From positions 1 to 6,699 of the forward strand of contig CANQGC010000161.1 of the NCBI GenBank assembly GCA_947600345.1: DNA of 6,699 nucleotides, read 5' to 3'. Positions 1-5,843 of the stretch are shown in pieces. The notes under the pieces are model-generated. The model did no database searches, was not told where the DNA came from, and saw only the letters and a list, made by a program, of their open reading frames with translations. Position numbers and translations under genes: made by a program. The stretch is from an uncultured Clostridia bacterium. Its GTDB lineage: Bacteria; Bacillota; Clostridia; Christensenellales; Aristaeellaceae. The first letter of the stretch is position 1. Every line of letters begins with the position of its first letter.

Positions 1-1150
1 TCCACGCGCTCTTCTCCTCGGCGCGCACCGGGTCGGGCATCGAAGCCGCGCGGGTGCCCGTTCGAGGCGAGTAGACGAAGGTGTAGGCCGCGTCGAAGCG
101 CACCTCGCGCACCAGCGACATGGTGTCCTCGAACTGCGCCTCGGTCTCGCCGGGGAAGCCCACGATGATGTCGCTGGTCAGCCCGATATCCGGCCGAACT
201 TCCCGCAGCCTGCGCACCAGGTCCAGGTAGCGCTCCCGGGTGTAGCGGCGGTTCATCTGGTGCAATATCTCGTCGTTGCCTGCCTGCACCGGAAGGTGAA
301 GGTTCGGCATCAGGTGCGTAAGCTCCCCGTAGCAGGCGATCAGCTCGTCGGAGAGATCCTTCGGGTGCGAGGTCATGAAGCGGATGCGCGGTATGCCGAG
401 CTTGTCCAGCTTCCGCAGCAGGTTCGCGAACTCCGCGCCGCCGCCCCGGTAGGAGTTGACGTTCTGGCCCAGCAGCGTGACCTCCTGCGTCCCGGCGTCC
501 ATCAGGCGCCGCACCTCGTTTAGCACGTCCTCCGGCTCCCGGGAGCGCTCCCGGCCGCGCACGTAGGGCACGATGCAGTAGGAGCAGAAGTTGTCGCAGC
601 CGTACATGATGTTGACGAAGGCGCTGTGGAAGCTGGCGCGCTTCTCCGGCAGGCCCTCCACCACCTGGCCGTCGATGTCCATGATCTCCACCACCGGCCT
701 GCGCTCGACCAGGTGGCGGTAGACGTACTCCGGAAGCCGGTACAGGTTGTGCGTGCCGTAGATCAGGTCGATGAAGGGGTACTTCGCCTTCATCGCCGCC
801 GCCATGCCCGGCTCCTGGGTCATGCAGCCGCCCACGCAGATCATCAGCTCCGGCTTCTCCTTCTTGAGCTCCTTCAGCCAGATCACGTTGCCCAGCGCCT
901 TGTTCTCGGCGTTCTCCCGCACGCAGCAGGTGTTGTAGAGGATCAGATCGGCCTTCTCGCGCACGGGCTCGTGGATCAGGCCCATCTCCTCGAACATGCC
1001 GGCGATGGTCTCCGAGTCCCGGGCGTTCATCTGGCAGCCCATGGAGACGATGTGATAGCTGCGCGGGCGATCCGCCATCTCCCGAACCTTCGCCATGAAC
1101 TCCCGCTGCCGCGCCAGCGCCTCCGCGCTGACGGCAGTCTGCTGTCTCAT
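1..1150 (-). CDS. miaB: MiaB, tRNA-2-methylthio-N6-dimethylallyladenosine synthase (3' end outside window)
   Basis: Radical SAM methylthiotransferase that converts i6A37 to ms2i6A37 in tRNAs reading UNN codons; cytoplasmic, with two 4Fe-4S clusters. I translated 383 residues. After a non-conserved N-terminal stretch of about 30 residues comes the UPF0004 domain, with its cluster ligands C39 (SMGCQMN), C75 (NTCCVRENAE) and C109 (VGGCM). The radical SAM core carries CX3CX2C at C185, C189 and C192 (YGCDNFCSYC), followed by IVPYVRGRERSR, then LLGQNVNSY, HLPVQAGND (285-293) and GFPGETE (331-337). The NTC.VREN and GQNVNSY signatures indicate MiaB rather than MtaB or RimO. The C-terminal TRAM domain lies beyond the left edge. 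The ATG at 1150 overlaps the RNase G/E stop as ATGA and has GGAG (1159-1162) 8 bases upstream. HLPVQA replaces the more usual HLPVQS. The family assignment is firm; only the end is unseen. Confidence 0.95.
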   Translation of the reverse strand, partial: MRQQTAVSAEALARQREFMAKVREMADRPRSYHIVSMGCQMNARDSETIAGMFEEMGLIHEPVREKADLILYNTCCVRENAENKALGNVIWLKELKKEKPELMICVGGCMTQEPGMAAAMKAKYPFIDLIYGTHNLYRLPEYVYRHLVERRPVVEIMDIDGQVVEGLPEKRASFHSAFVNIMYGCDNFCSYCIVPYVRGRERSREPEDVLNEVRRLMDAGTQEVTLLGQNVNSYRGGGAEFANLLRKLDKLGIPRIRFMTSHPKDLSDELIACYGELTHLMPNLHLPVQAGNDEILHQMNRRYTRERYLDLVRRLREVRPDIGLTSDIIVGFPGETEAQFEDTMSLVREVRFDAAYTFVYSPRTGTRAASMPDPVRAEEKSAW

Positions 1151-2565
1151 ATCTTCAACTCCGTTTCCTCGTCGATGCAAATCTCAAAGCCGCCGCCGTC
1201 CCCGCCCGCCTCCACGCGCACGGGGCCCAGAGCGCGCAAATCGAGCGCGCGCAGCTTCTGCGCCACCCGCTCGCCGGCGACGATGCGATAGGCGCTGGAA
1301 TCGCCCATCCTGCGCCTGCGCCAGAGCTCCCGGGCCGCCCGGTGGGCGACGCTCTCGTAGCTCCACTCCCGGCCCGAACCCCCGCAGGCGGAGCAATCCC
1401 GCGTCCACTGGCGCAGAAGCGACAGCCGCTCGCGCTTGCGGGTCAGCTCCACCAGCCCCAGCGCCGTCACGCCCAGCACGTTCACCCGGTTGGAATCCCT
1501 CGCCACCGCCTCGCGGAAGCGGGCCAGCAGTGCCTCTCGATCCTCCGCGTCCTCCATGTCGATGAAGTCCACGATCACGATGCCACCCACGTCCCGCAGC
1601 CGCAGCTGCCGGGCGATCTCCTCCGCCGCCTCGCAGTTGAGGCGCAGGATCGTCTCCCGGGCCTCGCGCTTGCCGGTGAACTTGGCGGAGTTCACATCGA
1701 TCACCGTGAGCGCCTCGGTCTCGTCGATCACCAGGTTGCCGCCGCTCTTCAGGTTCACGCGGCGGGACAGCGCCTCGTCCAGCTGGTGATCCACGCGCAT
1801 GAGGTCGAACAGCGGGGTTTCGCACGCCACGAGCTCGATCCGCTCCGCAAGCTCCGGCGCCAGCGCCAGCGCGTGGGCGCGAAGCTCGGCGTACAGCCCG
1901 GCGTCGTCGGTGCGGATGCGCTCCACGTCCTCGCTGAGCATGTCCCGCACCGCCTTGAGCGCCAGATCGGCGTCCGCGCGGATCAGGCGCGGCGCGGAAG
2001 CATGGTTCACTTCCGCCTCGATGCGCCGCCAGTCGGCCAGCAGCCGCAGGTAGTCGGCCTCGATCTCCGCCCGGGGCGCGCCCTCGGCCTCGGTGCGGGC
2101 GATCATGCCCGAGCCGTGCGCCTCGCAAAGCCGGGAGGCGATGCCGAACAGCCGGTCGCGCTCGGCCGCATCCTCGATCTTCTTCGATACCCCGGCGTAG
2201 CGGAAGTCCGGCAGCAGCACGCTGCAGCGCCCGGCGATCGAGAGCTGGCACTTGAGCCGCGGCCCCTTGCTGCCCGCGCCCTCGCGCTCCACCTGCACCG
2301 GAAGCATCTGCCCCGGGCGCAGCCTGCCGCGCAGCTCCGGCGGCGCGTCGTCCAGGCTGAGGAAGCCGTTCCGCTTCAAACCGATGTCCACGAACGCGGC
2401 GTTCATGCCCCGGACCACGTTCTCCACCCGCCCGGCGTAGATGTTGCCGGTGAGCCCCGCGCTCCCTGCGCGCTCGCTGTAGAGTTCGCAGAGCTTGCCA
2501 TCCTCGAGCACCGCCAGCCGGACCTCGCCCGGCGCGCGCTCCATCAGCAGAACCTTGCCCGTCAT
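1147..2565 (-). CDS. rng: Ribonuclease G/E family endoribonuclease (472 aa)
   Basis: Single-strand-specific endoribonuclease of the RNase E/G family, expected to cut AU-rich RNA 5' ends in rRNA maturation and mRNA decay. An S1 RNA-binding domain spans roughly 38-110 (GNIYAGRVENVVRGMNAAFV). It is followed by GVSKKIED (125-132) and GMIARTEAEGA (153-163), typical of the 5'-sensor/RNase H region. The catalytic metal-binding aspartates are D290 (TVIDVNSAKFTG) and D333 (IVDFIDM). The Zn-link cysteines that join subunits are C391 and C394 (DCSACGGSG). At 472 residues it matches RNase G (about 490) and lacks the RNase E C-terminal scaffold. The frame is open to 2643, but the family N-terminus begins at MTGKVLL, so I chose the ATG at 2565. 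That ATG overlaps the DUF2344 stop as ATGA, with a GGAG only 2 bases before it, which suggests reinitiation. The stop overlaps the miaB start in the same way. Confidence 0.95.
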   Translation of the reverse strand: MTGKVLLMERAPGEVRLAVLEDGKLCELYSERAGSAGLTGNIYAGRVENVVRGMNAAFVDIGLKRNGFLSLDDAPPELRGRLRPGQMLPVQVEREGAGSKGPRLKCQLSIAGRCSVLLPDFRYAGVSKKIEDAAERDRLFGIASRLCEAHGSGMIARTEAEGAPRAEIEADYLRLLADWRRIEAEVNHASAPRLIRADADLALKAVRDMLSEDVERIRTDDAGLYAELRAHALALAPELAERIELVACETPLFDLMRVDHQLDEALSRRVNLKSGGNLVIDETEALTVIDVNSAKFTGKREARETILRLNCEAAEEIARQLRLRDVGGIVIVDFIDMEDAEDREALLARFREAVARDSNRVNVLGVTALGLVELTRKRERLSLLRQWTRDCSACGGSGREWSYESVAHRAARELWRRRRMGDSSAYRIVAGERVAQKLRALDLRALGPVRVEAGGDGGGFEICIDEETELKI

Positions 2566-3230
2566 AGCTCCATCAGCGGCTTCAGCTCGCCCGCTTCGTC
2601 CCTTCCCAGCAGCGCCGTGCGGTGCACGCGAAGCTCCGGGCAATCCGCGCCCGCGCGCTCCGCCAGCACCCGCGCCAGCAGGTCGGCCTTGAGGGAGAGC
2701 TTCTCCGTCAGCGCAAGCCTCGCGTCGAAGCCGTCCCCACTCGGAACCAGCGACAGCGCGCCGGGGCGAATGTCCACTTCCCTCTCCCCCGACTTGGTCT
2801 TCTTCATCGCGAAGACCTGCTCCGCCGCCAGGAAGCCGGGAATCGCGTCCAGCACGGCCTCCGCGCCTTCGCCGCTCAGCGCCACATGGTAGTCCGACGC
2901 GCAGACCACCGCCATCGCGGCGGGGTCGCGGTCGTCCACCAGGCGGACGCCGTACACCGGCAGGTCCTCCGGCAGCGCGCTTCTCATGGCCTCCTCGCAG
3001 CGCCGCCTTCCCATCGGCGCGCTCAGGCGCACGTCCAGCACCTCATAGTCGCTCGTCCAGCCCAGCGCCAGCGCCGAAGCGAAGCTCATCAGCGGGTGCG
3101 GGTTGAAGCCCTGGGAGTAGGCGATGGGCAGGCCCGTGCGGTTGAGCGCCATCTGCATGAAGCGCTGGAGATCCAGATGGGAGATGAACCGCAGCCTCGG
3201 CCTCTTGCCGAAGCGCACCAGCATCCTCAT
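2562..3230 (-). CDS. DUF2344 / TIGR03936 radical-SAM-linked protein (222 aa)
   Basis: Conserved protein of unknown biochemical function. Members are encoded beside, or fused to, the uncharacterised radical SAM protein found immediately upstream here. Recognisable family signatures are FISHLDLQR (15-23), AYSQGFNPHP (37-46), ALGWTSDYE (55-63), a KKTKSGEREVDIRP block (143-156) and RVHRTALL near the C-terminus. No signal peptide or membrane segment is visible, so it is probably cytosolic. The frame is open further upstream to 3320, inside the radical SAM gene. I chose the ATG at 3230 because GAGGGGG (3238-3244) lies 7 bases before it, it makes a 4-base ATGA overlap with the preceding stop, and the family similarity begins here. 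ATGs at 3236 and 3224 are in the same frame but are spaced 1 and 13 bases from that site. The family call is firm; the role is unknown. Confidence 0.92.
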   Translation of the reverse strand: MRMLVRFGKRPRLRFISHLDLQRFMQMALNRTGLPIAYSQGFNPHPLMSFASALALGWTSDYEVLDVRLSAPMGRRRCEEAMRSALPEDLPVYGVRLVDDRDPAAMAVVCASDYHVALSGEGAEAVLDAIPGFLAAEQVFAMKKTKSGEREVDIRPGALSLVPSGDGFDARLALTEKLSLKADLLARVLAERAGADCPELRVHRTALLGRDEAGELKPLMEL

Positions 3231-5071
3231 ACGCATGCCCCCTCGTATCGCTTCATGCCGCAGCCCACGCAGCCCTTGCGGCAGTCCTGGGTGCGCTCGC
3301 CCCTTTGCGCCTTGTCCCACTCGCGGCGAAGGAATTCCTTCGTGACGCCCGCGTCCAGGTGATCCCAGGGGAGCACCTCGTCCAGGCCAAACTCCCGCAG
3401 GCCGTAGAACGCGGGATCAACGCCGCAGTCGGCGAACGCCTGCAGCCACAGGTCGTAGCGGAACTGATCCGACCAGCCGTCGAAGCGGCAGCCGAGCCGC
3501 CAGGCGCGCTCCAGCACGTCCGCCAGCCGCCGGTCGCCCCGGGCGAACACGGCCTCGATGTAGCTCACGTCCGGCGCGTGGTACTTGAAATCCACGCCCT
3601 TGACCGTGCGAAGCTCGTCGCGCAACAGCTTCTGGCGGCGGATGACCTCCCCGCTCTCCAGCTGCCCGCACCACTGGAACGGCGTGAAGGGCTTCGGCAC
3701 GAACACCGATGCGCTCACCGTGATCCGCAGCCCCGGCGCGCGCCGCTCCTTCGGCACCGAGAAGTAGCACCTGCGCACCAGCCGCGCCAGCTCCGCGATG
3801 CCCAGCACGTCCTCGTCGGTCTCGGTGGGCAGGCCGATCATGAAGTAGAACTTCACCGCCGACCAGCCCTGTTCGAAGGCGTCGGTCACGCTGCGCACCA
3901 GGTCCTCCTCGGTCACGCCCTTGTTAATGACATCGCGCAGGCGCTGGGTGCCCGCTTCGGGGGCGAGGGTCAGCGCGGTCTTGCGCACCTTCTGGGTCTC
4001 CTTCAGCGTGTCGGTCAGCACCGCGTCGATGCGCTGGGAGGGCAGCGAAATCTTCACCCGCTTCCGGGCGAAGCGCTCCACCATATCGTGGGCCAGCTCG
4101 GGCAGGCAGGAGTAGTCTCCGCTGGATAGGCTCATCAGCGAAATCTCGTCGTAGCCGGTGCTGGCCACAAGCTTCTCCGCCAGCGCCATCAGCCGCTGGC
4201 GGCTCCGCTCGCGCACGGGCCGGTAGATCATCCCCGCCTGGCAGAAGCGGCAGCCCCGGGTGCAGCCCCGAAAGATCTCCAGCATGATGCGGTTGTGCAC
4301 GATCTCGCCGTAGGGCACGATCAGGCTTTCGGGATAGACGGCGGCATTCAGATCGCGCACCATCGCCTTGCGCACGACCTCGGGCGCGTCCGTGCCCGGC
4401 TTGGGCGTGACGGCGGCGATTGTGCCGTCCGAGTTGTAAGTCACATCGTAGAAGGACGGCACGTAGATGCCCGGAATCTTCGCGCACATGCGAAGGTATT
4501 CCTCCCGGGGCGCGCCGCTCCGCTTCCACGCCTTGTAGGCGTCCACGGTGGCCAGCGTCTCCTCCTCGCCGTCGCCCAGGGCGAAGAGATCGACGAAGGG
4601 CGCCAGCGGCTCCGGGTTGAACGCGCAGGGCCCGCCGCAGATCACGAAGGGGTCGTCCGAACCGCGCTCCTCCCGCCGCAGCGGTATGCCCGCCAGGTCG
4701 AGGGATTCCAGCACGTTGGTGTAGCTCATCTCGTACTGGAGCGTGATCCCCAGCAGGTCGAACTCCCGCACCGGCGTGCGGCTCTCCAGCGTGAACAGCG
4801 GCACGCCCTCCGCGCGCATGGCGTCCGCCATGTCCACCCATGGCGTGAAGGCGCGCTCGCACCAGACGTCCTCCCGGCGGTTCAGCGCGTCGTAGAGGAT
4901 GCGCATGCCCAGGTGCGACATGCCCACCTCGTAGGTGTCGGGGAACAGGAAGGCGTAGCGCACATCCACGTCCCCCGCGTCCTTCATCGCGGCCCCAAAC
5001 TCGCCGCCCATGTATCGTACCGGCTTCTGCACTTGCGCCAGAAGCGCCTCGATGCGATCCGAAAGATTCAA
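3227..5071 (-). CDS. Uncharacterised radical SAM protein, TIGR03960 type (614 aa)
   Basis: Radical SAM enzyme of unknown substrate. Residues about 17-170 form an N-terminal domain resembling the B12-binding-like fold of many radical SAM enzymes (FPDTYEVGMSHLGMRILYD; GITLQYEMSYTNVLES; ICGGPCAFNPEP). It has no DxHxxG cobalamin motif; the nearest match is DTYEVG at 45-50. The core follows, with CX3CX2C at C270, C274 and C277 (FRGCTRGCRFCQAG), LSSGDYS, and GLPTETDEDV (413-422). The C-terminus has a second cysteine set, C597, C601 and C604 (DCRKGCVGCG), plus C613, possibly an auxiliary cluster or zinc site. The start is TTG at 5071, supported by GAGGAGG (5079-5085) 7 bases upstream and by the KPVRYMGGE family N-terminus at 16-24. 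It overlaps the DUF2344 gene by ATGA. The link to DUF2344 and RNase G/E recurs in Clostridia, which suggests an RNA- or ribosome-related role, but that is inference. Confidence 0.93.
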   Translation of the reverse strand: MNLSDRIEALLAQVQKPVRYMGGEFGAAMKDAGDVDVRYAFLFPDTYEVGMSHLGMRILYDALNRREDVWCERAFTPWVDMADAMRAEGVPLFTLESRTPVREFDLLGITLQYEMSYTNVLESLDLAGIPLRREERGSDDPFVICGGPCAFNPEPLAPFVDLFALGDGEEETLATVDAYKAWKRSGAPREEYLRMCAKIPGIYVPSFYDVTYNSDGTIAAVTPKPGTDAPEVVRKAMVRDLNAAVYPESLIVPYGEIVHNRIMLEIFRGCTRGCRFCQAGMIYRPVRERSRQRLMALAEKLVASTGYDEISLMSLSSGDYSCLPELAHDMVERFARKRVKISLPSQRIDAVLTDTLKETQKVRKTALTLAPEAGTQRLRDVINKGVTEEDLVRSVTDAFEQGWSAVKFYFMIGLPTETDEDVLGIAELARLVRRCYFSVPKERRAPGLRITVSASVFVPKPFTPFQWCGQLESGEVIRRQKLLRDELRTVKGVDFKYHAPDVSYIEAVFARGDRRLADVLERAWRLGCRFDGWSDQFRYDLWLQAFADCGVDPAFYGLREFGLDEVLPWDHLDAGVTKEFLRREWDKAQRGERTQDCRKGCVGCGMKRYEGACV

Positions 5072-5078
5072 GCTGTGT

Positions 5079-5085
5079 CCTCCTC
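5079..5085 (-). promoter_or_regulatory. Strong ribosome binding site fixing a TTG start
   Basis: GAGGAGG on the minus strand, 7 bases before the TTG at 5071-5069. No ATG or GTG in this frame is better placed, and the conserved protein N-terminus begins directly after the TTG. It lies 3 bases downstream of a stable hairpin. Confidence 0.85.
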
Positions 5086-5088
5086 GGG

Positions 5089-5104
5089 CCGGGCTTCGCC
5101 CCGG
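5089..5104 (-). other. GC-rich hairpin between the DUF2442 and radical SAM genes
   Basis: On the minus strand the sequence reads CCGGGGCGAAGCCCGG. It can pair as a 6-base-pair stem with one bulged G and a GAA loop. No U-run follows; the next bases are CCC and then the GAGGAGG ribosome binding site, so it is not an intrinsic terminator. It could shape the intercistronic RNA or reduce access to the binding site. No function is shown. Confidence 0.5.
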
Positions 5105-5116
5105 CGCACTGTGGTT

Positions 5117-5395
5117 TTACGATTCCCCGCCGATTTCCCTGGACTCCTGGTAAAGGCGATCCGGGCAGCAATCCAAGTCACCCGGCCAGCAGACCGTCCC
5201 GTAAGCGACATCCGCCAACTGAAAAAACGCTTCGTCCCGCAGCCTACGATAGGCCGGATATTCCAGCAGGCCCTTTGCGTCGAACAAGCGGCGCTCGCCC
5301 GTGGTAAATGTAAGGTCAAGTTTATATCCGGGCAGTGCCCGCACGCTGCGCACGCGCGGCCCCAGTTCCTCCCTGCCTCGCAGAATTTCCGTCAT
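5117..5395 (-). CDS. DUF2442 family protein (92 aa)
   Basis: Small protein of unknown function. The family pattern is clear: a preferred-residue stretch RSVRALPGYKLDLTFTTGE (16-34), FDAKGLLEYPAYRRL (38-52), then GTVCWPGDLDCCPDRLYQES (66-85), which matches the DUF2442 W-x-x-x-x-D-x-x-P-x-x-LY ending. It starts at the ATG at 5395, with GGAGG (5401-5405) 5 bases upstream; that site overlaps the TAG stop of the DUF4160 gene, so the two are translationally linked. DUF4160 and DUF2442 genes are often neighbours in other bacteria (recalled knowledge). Base composition is less GC-rich than in the downstream genes (34 of 60 at 5221-5280), with codons such as AAA, CTT, ACA and TTT, which could mean later acquisition. 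Some family members carry a C-terminal helix-turn-helix; this one ends too early for that. Confidence 0.87.
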   Translation of the reverse strand: MTEILRGREELGPRVRSVRALPGYKLDLTFTTGERRLFDAKGLLEYPAYRRLRDEAFFQLADVAYGTVCWPGDLDCCPDRLYQESREIGGES

Positions 5396-5404
5396 GCGCG
5401 CCTC

Positions 5405-5671
5405 CTACCTCAGTGGGTCGATGCGGAAGGTTTCCTCCCCATCCAGCGCCAGCCGCCAGTTCGCCGCCAATTCCTCCTCATGGATCAGCGCCCAGGCGCG
5501 CACGAATGCGGCCTGCTTCTTCGGGAATTCGCCCGCGAGAATCTCGCCGTCCAATGAGAACGACGCTTCATATTCGCCGTAGAACGCGTGGAAGTGCGGC
5601 TGGTTGTGCTGGCCGGCGTCCTTCCAGTTCATTTTGATGAGAATGCCCAGAAACATGCTCAGCGTCGGCAT
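5405..5671 (-). CDS. DUF4160 family protein (88 aa)
   Basis: Small protein of unknown function and the first gene of the leftward group. The family signature is evident: MPTLSMFLGILIKMNWKD at the start, the histidine-rich HNQPHFHAFYGEYEA (22-36), SLDGEILAGEFPKKQ (39-53), WALIHEEELAANW (60-72), and a terminal IDPLR. The histidines H22, H26 and H28 and nearby acidic residues could bind a metal, but no activity is established. It starts at the ATG at 5671, with AAAGGGG (5679-5685) 7 bases upstream. Only 9 bases separate its stop from the DUF2442 start. The pair resembles a two-gene module. A toxin-antitoxin reading is tempting but unsupported, since neither protein shows a known toxin or antitoxin motif. 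Confidence 0.87.
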   Translation of the reverse strand: MPTLSMFLGILIKMNWKDAGQHNQPHFHAFYGEYEASFSLDGEILAGEFPKKQAAFVRAWALIHEEELAANWRLALDGEETFRIDPLR

Positions 5672-5698
5672 ATACTCGCCCCTTTCACTCCATATTAA

Positions 5699-5727
5699 AC
5701 TTTACCATAAATCCGAATTTGGTTCAA
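5699..5727 (-). promoter_or_regulatory. Candidate weak promoter for the leftward gene group
   Basis: The minus strand has TTGAAC (5722-5727) and TAAAGT (5699-5704) separated by 17 bases, each matching 4 of 6 consensus bases of a sigma-A promoter. The -10 ends 27 bases before the DUF4160 ATG. The -35 lies inside the inverted repeat at 5711-5752. The position and spacer are right, but the hexamers are mediocre. An alternative -10 such as TTTAAT just downstream would need another -35. Confidence 0.35.
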
Positions 5728-5752
5728 GGTTTGAATGTTAAACAATTCGGAT
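5711..5752. repeat. Nested inverted repeat in the divergent intergenic region
   Basis: The outer arms ATCCGAATT (5711-5719) and AATTCGGAT (5744-5752) are perfect 9-base reverse complements 24 bases apart. Inside them TTCAA (5723-5727) and TTGAA (5731-5735) form a second 5-base palindrome with a 3-base loop. No T-run follows on either strand. The element covers the candidate leftward -35 and ends 26 bases before the lysA -35, a position suited to an operator controlling one or both directions. No regulator is encoded in view. Confidence 0.5.
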
Positions 5753-5778
5753 ACCTGGGAAATACAACGCAATGTCCC

Positions 5779-5808
5779 TTGACGGAAGCGTTTTGATCGG
5801 ATTAAAAT
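5779..5808 (+). promoter_or_regulatory. Sigma-A-type promoter for lysA
   Basis: TTGACG (5779-5784) and TAAAAT (5803-5808), each matching 5 of 6 consensus bases, are separated by 18 bases. The overlapping TTAAAA (5802-5807) would give a 17-base spacer. Transcription should start near 5815, leaving a leader of only about 30 bases, too short for a riboswitch. Confidence 0.7.
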
Positions 5809-5843
5809 GTTTCCTACATACAAAAAGAATTTGGTGATAGACG

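Larger units (their letters stand above)
5672..5843. other. Divergent intergenic region
   Basis: A 172-base AT-rich gap between the DUF4160 gene and lysA. It holds the two candidate promoters and the inverted repeat listed separately. I see no small ORF with a ribosome binding site and no intrinsic terminator. A 9-base direct repeat, GAATTTGGT, occurs at 5715-5723 and 5827-5835. Confidence 0.7.

Noticed and set aside
2565..2643. Longer N-terminus for RNase G/E starting at 2643
   Set aside because: The extra 26 residues overlap the end of DUF2344, are low-complexity, and precede the family's normal N-terminus at MTGKVLL.
1342..2892. A 516-codon open frame on the plus strand
   Set aside because: It lies antisense to RNase G/E and DUF2344, which have clear family motifs. 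Its product is low-complexity, rich in R, A, P and H, as expected for a shadow frame in GC-rich DNA. The other plus-strand frames over 260-5637 are rejected for the same reason.
3230..3320. Longer N-terminus for DUF2344 starting at 3320
   Set aside because: The extra 30 residues lie within the radical SAM coding region and have no family similarity; the 3230 start has a good ribosome binding site.
5089..5104. Intrinsic terminator between the DUF2442 and radical SAM genes
   Set aside because: The hairpin is stable but is followed by C- and G-rich sequence with no U-run on the minus strand.
5117..5671. Firm assignment of DUF4160/DUF2442 as a toxin-antitoxin system
   Set aside because: Size and coupling fit, but there is no known toxin fold, catalytic motif or DNA-binding antitoxin domain to support it.
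5715..5835. The 9-base direct repeat GAATTTGGT as a regulatory pair
   Set aside because: Two copies of an AT-rich 9-mer in a short AT-rich region can occur by chance, and one copy overlaps the lysA ribosome binding site.
5809..5843. Lysine riboswitch or leader-peptide attenuator ahead of lysA
   Set aside because: The predicted leader is about 30 bases, far too short, and contains no lysine-codon-rich small ORF.
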